Shown here: positions 20,901-33,800 of the stretch, in pieces
Numbering within the stretch: position 1 is the first letter of the stretch
How the letters are laid out: each line of letters starts with the position of its first letter
Source: Euwallacea fornicatus
Taxonomy: Eukaryota > Arthropoda > Insecta > Coleoptera > Curculionidae
Assembly: GCF_040115645.1 (NCBI RefSeq)
Contig: NC_089548.1
Span: 4,278,001-4,342,000 of the forward strand
Direction: 5' to 3'
Length of the DNA: 64,000 nt
Made by a program: the position numbers and the translations under genes
The notes under the pieces: generated by a model
Seen by the model: only the letters and a program-made list of their open reading frames with translations
What the model was told of the DNA's origin: nothing
Database searches by the model: none

Positions 20901-23900
20901 TTCGTTTTTGAATATTATGGTGTTGATGTAATCTTCAAAGGAGACATTGGCCAGATTTCGGACATGGACATTTTCAAAGTGGACGTCTCCCTTTTGACGG
21001 GGTTGTTAGTATCCTAATCAGCTACGATAACTAACGTACTTACATCAATAACTAAGCGACTTGAGTTGCGATATAATTTAATCCAGGGGTGATCATTGAG
21101 TAGTCTCTGTATATCAACTCCATTAACTTCCCCAAGAACTAAGAAGTCTTCTATACTGATAACTGGAATTATATATTTTCCTAAAGGAGAATTTGCCTTA
21201 AATTTCTAAATTACCTTCCACATTGGCATTTCGGTACATCAAAATATCAGTGATGTTCTCTCTAAATTTTCCGTAAGAAAACACGTTTGTTACATTCATG
21301 TCATTGATACTTTGGCTACTTATGTCCTCGCATTTGAGCTCTTTAATGTAGAAGGGTTGCCGAATAGACTGTTTGTCAGTATACGTGAGGTAACCATCCA
21401 TATCAATCCCTTTTACTTTCCCTTCAACATCTCCTTCAACTTCAACTCTTTCTGCGGTAACATTTTCCAACTTTCCTTCATTAATTACATGACGATGTTC
21501 TTTAGTAACATTCAAGAAATCCACCGCAATTTCTTCCTCAAAAATCAGCTCACTGGTGATGGGTTGATCTCCAGAGAAGTTTACAAAAGAGCCCAAAAGT
21601 TGTGTGATATTTTGACCATCGTATAATCCATTGACCGTTAATGAGCCGAAGGTTATATTTGCAGGGATACTGGACAAATTCAAATTTTGTGGGGTGTTTT
21701 TGGTAATAAATGAGTTGAGTGAAATGTTGTTGATCATTTGCGACCTGATGTTCATGTTGTGTACGGTAATGCCTTGAGATAAGTGCTTTTGGCCGCTGAT
21801 TGTGATGGGAGTTTCGTCCTAACGCAAAAATTATTCATGAATTATTATGATGTTATGAGACGTGAACATACCTTCAAAACAACGTTTTCCAGATATTCAC
21901 CAAAATCAATGGCATTGACTGTGTTCTTAATGACTACCTCTCCCGTAACTTCCAACTGAAGGAACTCTGCATTAGCATCAATTTGTGTCATTCTGGCTGA
22001 ATCCTTTAGGCCAATGTTTGGCAAAAATTTCTCTGCTTGGCCTTTAATTTTACCGGGATCAATCTATAATGACCAATATCTTCAACTTAAATTTTTTTTC
22101 TTTAATAAACTTACCTCGATGTTTTCAACAACTTCTAACTTTTCGAAAGTTAAATTTCCAGTAATACTTTGCTCACTCTGTAGATTGAAAATTTTTCTGA
22201 GATCTACGTTATTTAGTAACGTATCTCGAGTGTCCACATAGGAAGCATTGAGGTTTTTGAAACGTTTCTTTGCAGTTATATTAAGAGTTTCATCTAATGT
22301 CAAATCCACATACTCTTCAGGAAATATCATCTGATTTAGTTGCCCGTTGAGGTCAGCATTACGGTCAACATTCATGGCCTGCAATGAAGAATCTCACAAT
22401 TATTTATCCCTGTTATCGACCCCATATGAAGATTTACTCCTGATATTGTTAAATCAGGAATGAGGCAAGGAACATTGGTTAAACAAAGGTTATTGAGAAA
22501 TTGGTGAAAGTTTTTCGTATTAATTGAGTGAACAGTGACGTTCCCAGGAAGTCTTAAATTGGCATCTTCATCTGTGATGGAATCGTTGAAAATCATAGCT
22601 GAACCGTTGATGGGTTGGTTGTTTAAGATCTGAGTTTCGAAACTTCCTCTTGAGACGATATTTTCAAATTGGAGAGTGTCTGAAACAGTTTGAGAGATAG
22701 AACTAACTCCATAACGTTTCTTAAAATTTACCGCCCATGGAGCTATCAATGGTAATCCAGTCATCGATGATAGAGTCGTTCAGTAAATTGTCAGTTATCA
22801 TGATGTTTTGCGTGGTAACCAAATTATCAAAACCGACATTGCCATCAATTACCACATTTTTTTCATTATCAATAAACACTAGATCTTCTTTGGCCACTCC
22901 GTTGACCTCCTGGAAGAACAGCTGTCGAACCGTCAAATCTTCAAACACCTTACGGCCAGAAATAGATTTATTTAAATTATCCTTCCTGAAAACTTACTAC
23001 AGTGATTCATTGTTGAAATTTATTGAATTTATGTGATTTTACCTGACAATATCATTGATAATAGAATTTAATTCTTCATCTTCACTATGGACTTCATCAG
23101 CTAGCGCAGACCCCAAAACCTCAGTTGGACCATTGAAAATTATGGTATTAATACTATCTCCCGCAATCGCAGCCTTCAGTTCTTTGTATTTAGCATTCAA
23201 TCTCGCAACTTCACTCTCAATTTCTTGCAGTTTATCATGTGTAGTATCGGACATAGTTCTCATCTCTGGAGAACTAAGAAGATTTGCATGCTTAAGCGAT
23301 GGAGATTCGTTTGATCCATACTCTTTTGGATTTTTCAATTCAGCGAGCTGCCTATTTTGCTGGTCAATCATAGTCTAAAATGTGTAGAATTATTAGATTA
23401 GAATTATTTATTATTAAGATAGTAAAAATTGCAACCTGTAAAGCTTGCTTTAGGTCCATGTAGAAGTCTAAGTTTTTCTTGACGGGATGCTCCACTTTCC
23501 GAAAACCAACTTTCATATTGAATATGACAGAGCCGGTCTGATGATTCGGTACCACTAGCGCTATTTGGTCTTTAATGGCAATATAGGAACTGCCTACAGG
23601 AAAATTATATTTATTTTAAGATAATTGAAATTGTACTATCACCTAATATTCCTATGGTTGGATTGAATTCCGTGAAACATTCCAGGCTGCTATGCATTTC
23701 TCCGAAAAATTGACAAGATATATCCATATGTTCTTCAAATTTCTTTCCATTATACGTCACAATTTCCACGTCATTAGATTTATGCGAGTCATGATCTAAC
23801 TTCCTCTGGAACATTAGCACAGTTTCATCTCTATAGGTGCTCACAGACATCGGCAACCACATCTGCAAACTCTCCAAGTTGGAATCGACAATCTCTCTCT

Positions 23901-25066
23901 TCACTAAACCATCCTCAGTGAACTCAAATATTCCGGCACCAAGACCACTCACAGCAACAAATGACTTTAGAACATCCTCGAAACATATCACCTGATCGAT
24001 TTGAGGGCTCTTAAGCGTTGTGAATTGCACGAAATGATTGTTGGTGAGTTTGTAGATTTCCAAGATGTTTGAAGGAGAGTGAACGAAAGATAAAAAGAAA
24101 TCTGAGCCTGCGGTGGAGAAACAAGAAGAACACGACGGTTGGGGCAAGTAGAGAGATTGGTAGAGCCATTGCTCTCGGGAGGCGATTTCGAACCCGTATA
24201 TGACTGCAGAGTATGTTTGGTTTTTTTGCAGGTTCGCCAGCAGGAATTGATCCTGCTTCATTTTGAATGTGTGGAAGTGTGTTATAGTGTGTTCAAAGGG
24301 CCAAACCCATCCTTTATCCTGAAAATGGACGATGTGAAGCGGCAAAAGCACACTTGAGAGGTAGATTACCAGCGAGTTCTCAGATAGAGAGTACCAAACT
24401 AGACCCCGGTTTTGCGCCAGCGCAATCACCCAGACTTGATTATTGTCGTATTCGTGGAAAAACTCGATGCTGCGTATTGTTTCATTTAGGTCTGAAACAT
24501 GGAATTTTAATTTTGTGCTTGGATAAATTCAGCTATGTCTGTTTAAAAAAGGCTTAAACCGCTCTTACCAAAAAACCTAAGCTCGTGACTTATTTGGTCG
24601 CTTCTAGGCTTGATAGTTGAGAATAAAACTGCTAACCTAGTGCCATTTAAGATACCACCAGTATACGAGGTATAACCAGTGTTCAGAGTCTTCCATTCTT
24701 TGACTGTAAGGTTCGATGGTAACACTGAGCTGGTGGTTACATTGGAAATGAAAATTTCTGAAATAAATGTGTTTACATTCTGTGGAACTATAGGTTTAAA
24801 CTTATTTTTAGTTTTTCTTCATTCATCCTTTCTACACATCTATATTTTCTACGAGAAAAACGAAAGATTTTGATTATAGGGTTGTAGGTAAGGTAGATAC
24901 GCACCTCCTCTTGAATTATGAGGTATTAAAAATTTTATAACGTACCTTCTCTGTTATAATTAACAAATTTGCTTTCGTAGAAATTCCACTCATCTTCGGA
25001 TGAATTAATTATAAGGAATAACCGCCAGCAAATTAAAACGGACAACACGTTCTTTGTAGCAGACAT
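17941..25066 (-). CDS. Giant secreted modular protein, Nasrat/Polehole/Closca-like (tentative)
   Basis: Twenty exons in transcript order: 25066-24946, 24757-24569, 24491-23643, 23593-23436, 23374-23043, 22985-22732, 22679-22438, 22378-22115, 22063-21872, 21818-21215, 21162-21044, 20990-20639, 20588-20440, 20384-19929, 19868-19401, 19348-18971, 18916-18763, 18697-18411, 18363-18216, 18131-17941. Every junction is GT-AG and phase-matched; the total is 5907 nt, 1968 residues. Residues 1-23 are a signal peptide (MSATKNVLSVLICWRLF...). About 40-440 is strand-rich and propeller-like. About 440-530 includes a coiled coil (LQEIESEVARLNAKYKEL). About 550-1580 holds degenerate repeats with VNGL, VNGV, INGM, Q.ITG and GN.TF elements. 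About 1584-1968 is again strand-rich and propeller-like. Many N-x-S/T sites fit secretion. Length and layout recall the fly eggshell proteins Nasrat, Polehole and Closca, which support terminal Torso signalling and vitelline-membrane integrity. That link is inference; the ORF itself is secure. Confidence 0.85.
21215..22985 (-). repeat. Asn-Gly-rich degenerate protein repeats (part of the central region)
   Basis: Exons in this stretch repeat a pattern: hydrophobic-x-V-x-G, then N-G-hydrophobic, a short helix-like segment, then Q-x-I-T/S-G-x-x-x-F. Visible examples are REDUCED forms such as SITGNLTFEKL, VNGLYDGQNI and QPITSELIFEEE; similar units continue down to about 19401. Unit size is roughly 40-60 residues, too diverged for DNA-level repetition. 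The pattern suggests an elongated beta-rich stalk. Confidence 0.55.
24946..25066 (-). CDS. Signal-peptide exon of the giant secreted protein
   Basis: ATG at 25066 gives 40 codons plus one base, ending at a GTACGT donor. A hydrophobic core (VLSVLICWRLFLII) follows Lys-5, then the polar NSSEDEW: a classic secretory start. The start is chosen because it is the first ATG after the likely leader and the downstream phases match. A TATA-like TTATACT lies on the minus strand near 25115. Confidence 0.8.
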
Positions 25067-27734
25067 CTTTCCCTTGAACTCTTAGCTGTTAAAGTACCCA
25101 CTCATCAAAAACCGAGTATAATCAGATTTGTAGGTACACTAGTGAAAGCAAAAAAAGAGTGTTTAAAATGGTCTTTTTGTTGAGTTTTGTTCATTTTCTA
25201 CATTTGTGTGGAAATGAGGAGCAAAGCGAAGGTTTAGATTCGATCAACCATACAAAATGCTGAATAGGCATGACAAATTACTTCAAAATGTATTTATTAA
25301 ATCTAAACAATAACTTCAATTTCGAAGATTCTCTCTAGATTTGTATATTTTTATTCGATAGTTTAGAGATAGAAAAGGTTCCATTGTGATTCCGTATCAT
25401 GTAACGGTTTCAGAACACGTCGGCTGCGAGTCCTCCACCACTTCAGGACATTTCAGATTATTAAGAAGTCACAAAACTCATTTAGTAGAATTCGCTTTAC
25501 TCACAAGTCGGAAAAATATTCAATCGAGCAGGTAACTTCGGAAAGAATTCAAGATATTTTTGGGCCATTTGACCTTTTTACAAAATTTAAATCTCTTGGG
25601 GTGCTCCAAGTGAGCGAAGATCCAAAAATTCACCCTTACGTGAGTTGAATGGTTGTTGTCAATATTTGACAGCAAAATTTACGTTTATCGGTTCGTTCGA
25701 AAAAGGCATTGGAAGTAGATGGTCACTTTAATGGCTGTCCGACACAACAAATTGCTCATTAAGTTGCTTTAAGATGAAAAAAGTTGTTTTCTGCAAACAC
25801 AAGTTTTCTATATCTTTACACTGTCTCATTTTCTTGAGCGATGCTGCGGAGACAAAATAAATTGTGTAATTGAGACCTAAGTTTGCCTCGGCATGGGTTG
25901 AAGTTCAGTGGGGTTCCCCAGTTCAGCATATTGCCGTTGCAGAAGTATCTCGTAATTTTTGTTTACAGATATATAAGGAAAAGGTGCATCACAGAAAGAA
26001 AATGAATTTTGTACGCTGCAGTTATTTCAACAATTTGCATCTTGTTTATTCTTATATTTGTGTTTAAATCAACTCTGACGAATCTCCAAAAGTCTGAGAG
26101 GTGGTCTCGCTTATCGTCAAATCTCCAAGTGTAACACCATAAAAAATTACTAATAACAAATTTCTACAAACTATTTAAGGAGCTCGATATTAGTAATAAC
26201 GTGATAAGGGGCTGCAAGAAGTAGGAGATGTTTCAAGTCTTGCCATGCTTAGAGAATTCATATTAGTTTGGTTTCTGTGTAGAAATAGACCAAACAAGTG
26301 GTTTAATGAAAAAGGTCCAACATGATATGTTGTTAGTTTATGAAGAACACGTTAAATTTGACACATTTTCTTGCGGACTAGTTTCAAACATATTGGCTCG
26401 GTCATAAATTTTTAAATACGGATCTGGATTTTCTGTTTTGTTATTAAAGTACCGTTCATTTCCAATTCAATGCTCTATCACACGATTGCACGCTTCGATG
26501 TATCCTTGGAAAAGAGCCATCAAGCTTGTTCGTACGTTATGCTATCAAAAAACGTAATACCCCAAGCATAAATTTTGTTTAAGTTAGCCATAAATTATCC
26601 ACAAGAATGCCTGATGATGCCCTTGTTTACAAAAAAAAACGTCAAAACTTACAGTTATATAAGAGATGTTTGAAATGGACATAAAGAGTACTTTTAAAAT
26701 TCGACAAAAATCCAGGACCGTATTTAAAAATTAAATTTAATGCTACTATCCCAGAAACGTGAGTGTATGTTTACGTCACAACAAGTTAATGACTTTCGAC
26801 ATATGTAATTTTTCCCCAATAATTTGTAAATCAAATGAAATCGGGCAACGCCATTTCCCAATCTTAGTTCCCATTAAATGTTATAACTTTCTTCTTAGTC
26901 GAGAGACTTTCTAACTCCAACGGTTTAGAAGGATCGCAATGGAAAGCAATGGGAATTGGTTTATCCTATATGTATATAGACCAGGATAAGATGCGTTGAT
27001 AATAAAGCAACAACATACTATTAAAAAATTCGTATAATTCCTTCTAGCACAAATGCTACCATCATAGCCTATGGTCCTCATTATTATTACGCAATGTAAA
27101 AAATTGTAAACATCCAAATCTAAGACACCATGTTACTTACTGAGACTCATTTGCCTTCATTATTTGTAATTGTATATGTTGAAGGTACAGAGTGAAGCAA
27201 TTAAGGATGATAACCCTATTTGTGACATTCCGTTATTAGGCTGTTAATCACCTAGTAATTGAGCTTTAATTAGCCTCACCCTGTATATATTTATTGCGGT
27301 GCTATATTATAAATTACTACCAATTAACAAAATAGTTATATTTATGAAGCAATTGAATATAAATAAAAATATACTGTTGGTGGTCAAAAGTTGTATAAAT
27401 AATAATTCTAAAAACGAAACCTGTACACAGAAGTTGAACTAAAAATCCTAAAAATCACACGTAAAAATACAGAAATTTTACAAAATTATACAAAAATACA
27501 AATATAAACATACGCTAACATAAGATTTGGGAAGGTCTATGTGGGGAACTCGAATCATTTCGTAGAGAACTGAACAATTTCATAGATTCCATCCAATCAC
27601 AAGTGGCTTACGAATAATACTTGGATTTTCAGTACTAGTTCTCCGCAATTTACCGATAGTTTATCTCATTTCCAAACGGGAGCTTATAACTTAAAGTTAT
27701 GGATAAAAATTTTTGCCAAACGACAAACAATTTT
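25067..27734. other. Intergenic between DAAM 3' end and the giant gene
   Basis: About 2.7 kb. Promoter of the giant gene lies at its left end. A CACCCTGTATA motif at about 27287 matches the transposon-end motif seen elsewhere. No gene recognised; short ORFs at 25870 and 26911 look random. Confidence 0.5.
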
Positions 27735-27740
27735 TTTATT
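27735..27740 (-). terminator. DAAM: Polyadenylation signal AATAAA for DAAM
   Basis: AATAAA on the minus strand, about 80 nt past the DAAM stop codon (27820-27822). Position fits a short 3' UTR; use is inferred. Confidence 0.5.
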
Positions 27741-27819
27741 TCGTCTCATTGAAAATGTAACAAAACCTAAAACAAGCCCCCATCATCTAGTTCCCAACAA
27801 TATCTATTCAGTCACACCC

Positions 27820-30800
27820 TTATTGAATTCTTCCAGTGCTCACGTTAATAACAACTCTTTCTCTACTGTCTTCCCGATTAACACTATTCCTCCTAGGAGG
27901 AGAGTTTCCGGGATGAATTCGACTCTTCTTACTCCTCTTAAATTTGGCGACGTCTTCTCCGAACACGTCTCCCGTACGAAGAGCTGAAATCAGATCGTCG
28001 AACTCTCCTGCTTTCGAGGAATCTCCGTTCTTAAGGGTGATGTTCTTGTTTATGGCTGATAGAATTCCTTCTGCAAGGAAATTTTGTATGTATATTTAAA
28101 CATTCGACTTACAATTTTAGAAATATTTTACCTCGACTATGTTTTCGTTCTAAAGTAAGCTTTTTCAGTTGCTCTTCTTGTTTAGCCCTTTTCTCCTCTT
28201 CCTCTTGTCTCTTTTTCATGTTTTCATTGTCCTGCTTTGCCTCCATGAAGGCGGTCAAGAAAGTATCAAACACTCCGAAAAATTCATCGGGCTGCGCGTT
28301 TGAGGCTTCTTCACCGAATAGACGAACCGCCCTTTCAAACCGTGTCTGTAAGGAATGGATTCAAGTTAGTGTCTTGAGTTAATCTCATTGTTCAAGCAAC
28401 TGCAGTAGAGAAAAAATAGAGATTGGGATGTATGTAAAAGATGGTTAAATTACTCGCACAGAAGATGTCTATTTCTAGATTAAATTGACGAAGTGTGCAT
28501 ATAAATAGATATTTGGGCTCAAATTTTATATTGACATAAACAGAAAGTTGCAGAAACGGTCAACCTCACCTTCATGTCTTGGTACTGATCTTCGACCTCT
28601 GCAAGTCTACAAGTGGCCGTAGCCTGGAACTCCCTCATTACAGGAACGAATTTATCATTGGCTAACGGGCTTTGACTTCTATGGAACTCTATTTCCCTGG
28701 TAACATCCTTGAGTCCTGCCCTGAGTTGAGCCATATCCTTGCTCAGTTCTCCCAACGACACTTTGGCCGCAATCCTCACGTGAGGAACATCCTCATCTAG
28801 CCGCAAAATGTCCTTAAACTATGTACCAAGCTTAGTTATTGCCTCATACATTGTAAGTTCGCTAGTTTACCTTCTTTTGTAAGATTTGCACCAAGTAATG
28901 GAGCAAAGTAGTCCCTTTGGCAGAACTGCTCTTAGTGTCAGCTAGCCGGTTCAGGGAAGCCAGTCTAAATCCGGAAGCATTGCCTCTAGCCCCCCGATTC
29001 ATGTAATTTCCCAAAGCCAAGACGATTTCCAAAAGCCGTCTAAGTCTTCTAGATCTGGATACTTCTCTTGAAGCTTCCATAACACTAGTTATCCTTGGAA
29101 GAATCTCATTTAGAGTGACTTGGAAGCGCTTTTTGTAGTGCAAACTACGCAGCCTTTGCTCATAGTGAGGAACTCTACAAATACAGTTTATGAGTTCTCT
29201 GGAAGGAATTGATTTTTGATTAAGTATTACTTGGAAATTTCGTACAAAAATCTATCAGCTCGAGCTAGAGAGTCAATTTCGTCGCTATGCTCTTCCAGTA
29301 AACCGCACTCCTCAGGGGTTGGAGTAAATTTCAACAGCTGCTCTACCATATCGATGGGTAGGTTCTCCTTACTGTCCATACTGAGAATGGTCTTGATGAT
29401 GTCTTCGTCCGACATCTTCAGCTTGGAAAGTAGGATTGTGCAGTTTTGTGCTCGTCGACTATCGATCACCGAAAGGATTTTAGTCTTGTTTTTGCCAAGT
29501 TGACGGAGATCTTCTATTGAACCGTCATTCTGGAATTTGTTCACATTTACGTGGATTCATATTCATCATTGGTACCTACCGCTACTCCATTTTTCTGGTA
29601 AGCGCAGAATAGTCTGTCAATACAGTCCAACTCCATGGTGTTGTACAATTTGGTGTCGTCTAGTTCACTCCAAATCGTCCCGGTGAGTTTGATGTCGGGG
29701 ATTTTCGACCAATTGAAGGATTTCAAGGGGTTTGAGGGTTGTGGAACGTTCTTCTTTACCACCTCCACCTACAATACAACAAATCTATTAAAAGAAACGA
29801 GTTAGGATTGAAATTACCTTTAAGGGTTCAGCAGGAGCCAAGCCCGTAAGTGGGAGAGGAGGTGCCAACTGGCCTGGAGGTGGAGGAGGCGGTGCCAGAG
29901 GCGGTGGAGGTGGCGGTACCACTACTGGTGATTCTTTTTTGAGGTCGCCTGAAGGATTAATGTCTACGATGGTCTTGTTTAAACCTATGGCTTTGGTATC
30001 GTCTGGAATGCTTCCGGAATTAACTAAGCGTTCTGAAATACATTTCGAAATTTTTAAAATTTGGAAAGGGTTGCAGATATCGTACTTGCCTAATCTGAAC
30101 CTTTCTCCTCGTTCGCAGTTCACTTGCCGATCTAATTCTGCAGCCTTATATTCCATTTCGTTGAGCTTTTGCCTTGTTTCTATGTGAAGTGCTGTTTCTT
30201 TCTCTAATCTCTCTTTTACCCTGAAAAATGTTTATAAGTTGCATTCGTTTCCAAACAGCAAAATTTCAAATCAAATTCTTAATTAAATATCTTCCATGGC
30301 CCTATATCAATTTCGATTGAGCAGCATTTCCGCTTTTAATCGGTTTTTTCTCTCAAAAGAAAAGCCTGTTTAATTAACATTTTCTAGAATCGCAGCATTG
30401 GTTCGTAAGATATTTGATTTTGAATTTGACCTATATTTTTCGTCATTTTTAAATCGATCAACTATGGTGAACTGCAAGAGTAAAAACTTACCTAGACAAA
30501 CTCGACTCAATGTCCTCTTTCTCCTGAGTTCTTTGGTCTAACTCTTGCTCCTTCTTAGCAAGCCTGACAGACATATCAGAATTCTCCTTCTCCAATTCTT
30601 CCGCCTTTTTTCGGGCAGCCACCAGCTCCTCTTCTTTCGCTAACAAGTGTACCAAGTCCTTGACGTTGATATTCAAAGGTGACACGTCTGGGTCTTTCTG
30701 GCCTAAAATTTCGCAAATAATTACACTGAACCGTCGAAGTTACCGTAACCAACCGTTCTCATCGCTATGCTGCAAAATGATCTGCTGCACTATACGATCA

Positions 30801-33800
30801 AATAGCAGCCAATGCTGCGGATGCGATCCATAGTCCAGAGGTAAAAGCAAGCAATGCTCAAGCATTGACAGTAAATGAGGGTAAGCAGCAGTATGGCTCA
30901 ACTTCCTCCTGATCAAATCGAACATGGCAGTGGCACTTTTGGTGTCGACGTGCTCCTGCTCAAACTTCCTCGAAAGTTCCTTCTCGTCCTCATTTCGAAC
31001 CATCTCGAAAAAATCCAGATGTCGATCCAAGGTCTCGTTTTCGTGCAATCGTAACTTATCAATGACCGGCTGAATTCCCAGCAACAGGAATTCATATCTT
31101 AAATGTAGTCTAAACTCAAGATTTTCTTGGCCGAGGCCATAATTGAGAACAGCGTTGACAAAGGACATTATGGCGGTCTTCAAGTTAACTTCATCTCTGT
31201 AGATACCGGTAGACCTGTCTAGGTCATTGATGATGCCCTGGAATCGCGCCCTCTCGAATGCAAATTTTTGGTAGTGGTGCATGGCGTCCAGAACCTTCTT
31301 GTGTCCGCCTGGAACGAGGCATACCGCACCCAAAATCTCAAGAACCGCAATTTTGGTTTTGATGTTTTCGGTGCTCAGAGATTGGGCGATTGTGTTGATG
31401 CTCGTTGGGTGGGCAAGCACGTGTGCTCTACCCGTCTGCGGTGTTCAAAATTCGAGAAATTTTAGAATTTTTTAAATGCAGCAAATTTACGGTGTTAAGC
31501 TCGTTAATCATATGATATTCCTAATTGGAAATTAATGTTATAAAATAAAATAGTGATAAAAATGTGATGAGCCCTCCCAGTACGCCTCAGGATTCGATGA
31601 AGCTTTGATCGTAAATTTTAAAATTGATCTTTATAATTTTCGTCATAAAATTGTGTTCGATACTTCATTGAGTTGAATCCAATAACGTTATATGCGACAT
31701 TTATGGTGGAAAATCAGTAGCGTAGAGTAAAGAGTATTCGGAAAATTTGATTTTTTAAAAGAATTTATAGCAGTGGCAGAACATGAATGGCGAAGCACAA
31801 TGGATTTTATCGTCGGAAATTTTCAGAACGAGCGAAAATTTTGAAAATTAAAAAAAGAGGTTTGAATTCGAAGAATGTGCCCCATTACTGGAAGGGTCAG
31901 TCGACGTCTCCTAGATACGTACCGAGTTGTTCATTAGAGCTTTGACACAGCCGATAATACTAGTATGGATGGAACTTTGGGCTGTAGAGTAGTCCATCGC
32001 CGACAGGTAGTCCAAAAGAACTTGTAAGCCTTCCAGTTCGATAAACTTAATGACGAAACTGTGCGTCGATGTTCTAAGGGCGGTTTTCAGTGCGTCTATT
32101 TGCTTCGTTTTTAGTCGGATTTCTTCCTCTTCAATATATGGCTCTAGGTATTTTTCCTAACAGCGAAATCGTCATTACGTCATTATCAATGGAAAACGTG
32201 AAATCATCCTTACAGTGGTTAGGGATTTCAGTCTTTCAATGTAGTCTTCAGGGGCTGTCGTGTGGTCTGTCGTATCCTCTCCACCCTTCTGAGAGCAATA
32301 GATCTGCCACTTTTTTTGAGAAGGGAGGCTCAACATGGCGGCTTTGTTCGGGGCGGTTAGATCTAGTTCGTCCTAAAATGAGGAATTTAAAGCTATTTTC
32401 TCGGACTTGAATATCAAATAGAAATTTCTTCTTTAATTTCTAGGAATAAAGTGTCACCTCTTCTTCAAATGCATAAACGTACAGTAGGTATTTGCAGTAT
32501 GTACAGGGCTAATGTTCATAATTTGACAAGTTATTGAGATTTTATTGATGAACATAAGAGAGTTTCTTATGTAAAAGTTTTATGTTTCGACGAATATTCT
32601 CATGGTATGATGGTACAAAACCAAAGAAGATCGGAACCCGAAAAAATCAATCACAGTTAAGTTTCTTTTAACGGGACCCCGTATATATTGACGCAAATTT
32701 GGTTTTCGTCAAATTTTTTGTTCCAAAATATATTAAAAAAATATATAATATGTCAAGGTTAGCCCCAGCAGTTTTCGATATATTCGAATAGAGAAGACGG
32801 GATGCGCCTCCACGGCTCTATGACAAACGGATCCGAAGCAGCCATAAACGACATAGGTTAAAATGCTTTTAACCCTTAAAATGGAATAAAAACTTGTCAG
32901 CATTAACGCCATATTGACTTATGGTGAAAGTTAAACGTTCAAAATATTCACGTTAACAAAATAAGAAGAAAAATAAATAATGTTTAATGCGACCGCCATT
33001 ATTGTCCATATACCGCATCCATATATCCGCGTTAAGTTTCAAAATCCTATTTGTTATAAAATTGTAATTTAGTTAATTTAAATTTTCTACGCGCTCTTCA
33101 ATTTCATCTCTAATTTCATTTAGTCTGCGTCAGCATCGTTGTCAATTCGAGTTTTCAAGTATCCCCACGAACGCTGTCGATCGGAGTAAGATCTGGCCTG
33201 TTTGGAGGCCAATGGTTCCTGCTTTGCCTATCCGCACTTCACATCTATTGTTTAAATAATTTCTTACTTCTGCTATATCGCGCAATGGCGCCTCGCAACT
33301 TTGATTAATCTGTTGAGGTGCTGATGTTCATTCGTTTTTCCTAAGATCGTATCATGAAACTATTCCATAAATAAAATTTTCGTACAAACAACTTTTTCGA
33401 ACAAGTGGAGTAATAGAATAGGAATAGTAAGTGGAGGGAAAACAGAGGACTTGAGTCATAGAAGAGAATAGACACGTATCTCCGAAGGAGAATATCTCAT
33501 TTCCTTCCTCGTTACGTAAAAAATTCAGTGTATTTATTTCACTCTACATAAATGACTTGGATGATGTATCGATGTACCAAACGCTATTCACATAAACAAT
33601 GAAAGCCTTGATAAGGAAAGTAACTGAAGAAAGTATACTTCATGGCCAGGCCCAAATTTTTGATTATTACAACTGACGTGGCACCATAAGGAGATTTTTC
33701 TCGCATGTTTTGTAATCCGATCAGCATCGGCAAACCAAATGAATGACGAATTCTTCACGGTTGGACTTCGACTTTCACACCGCGTGTTGAGATTTTCGAT

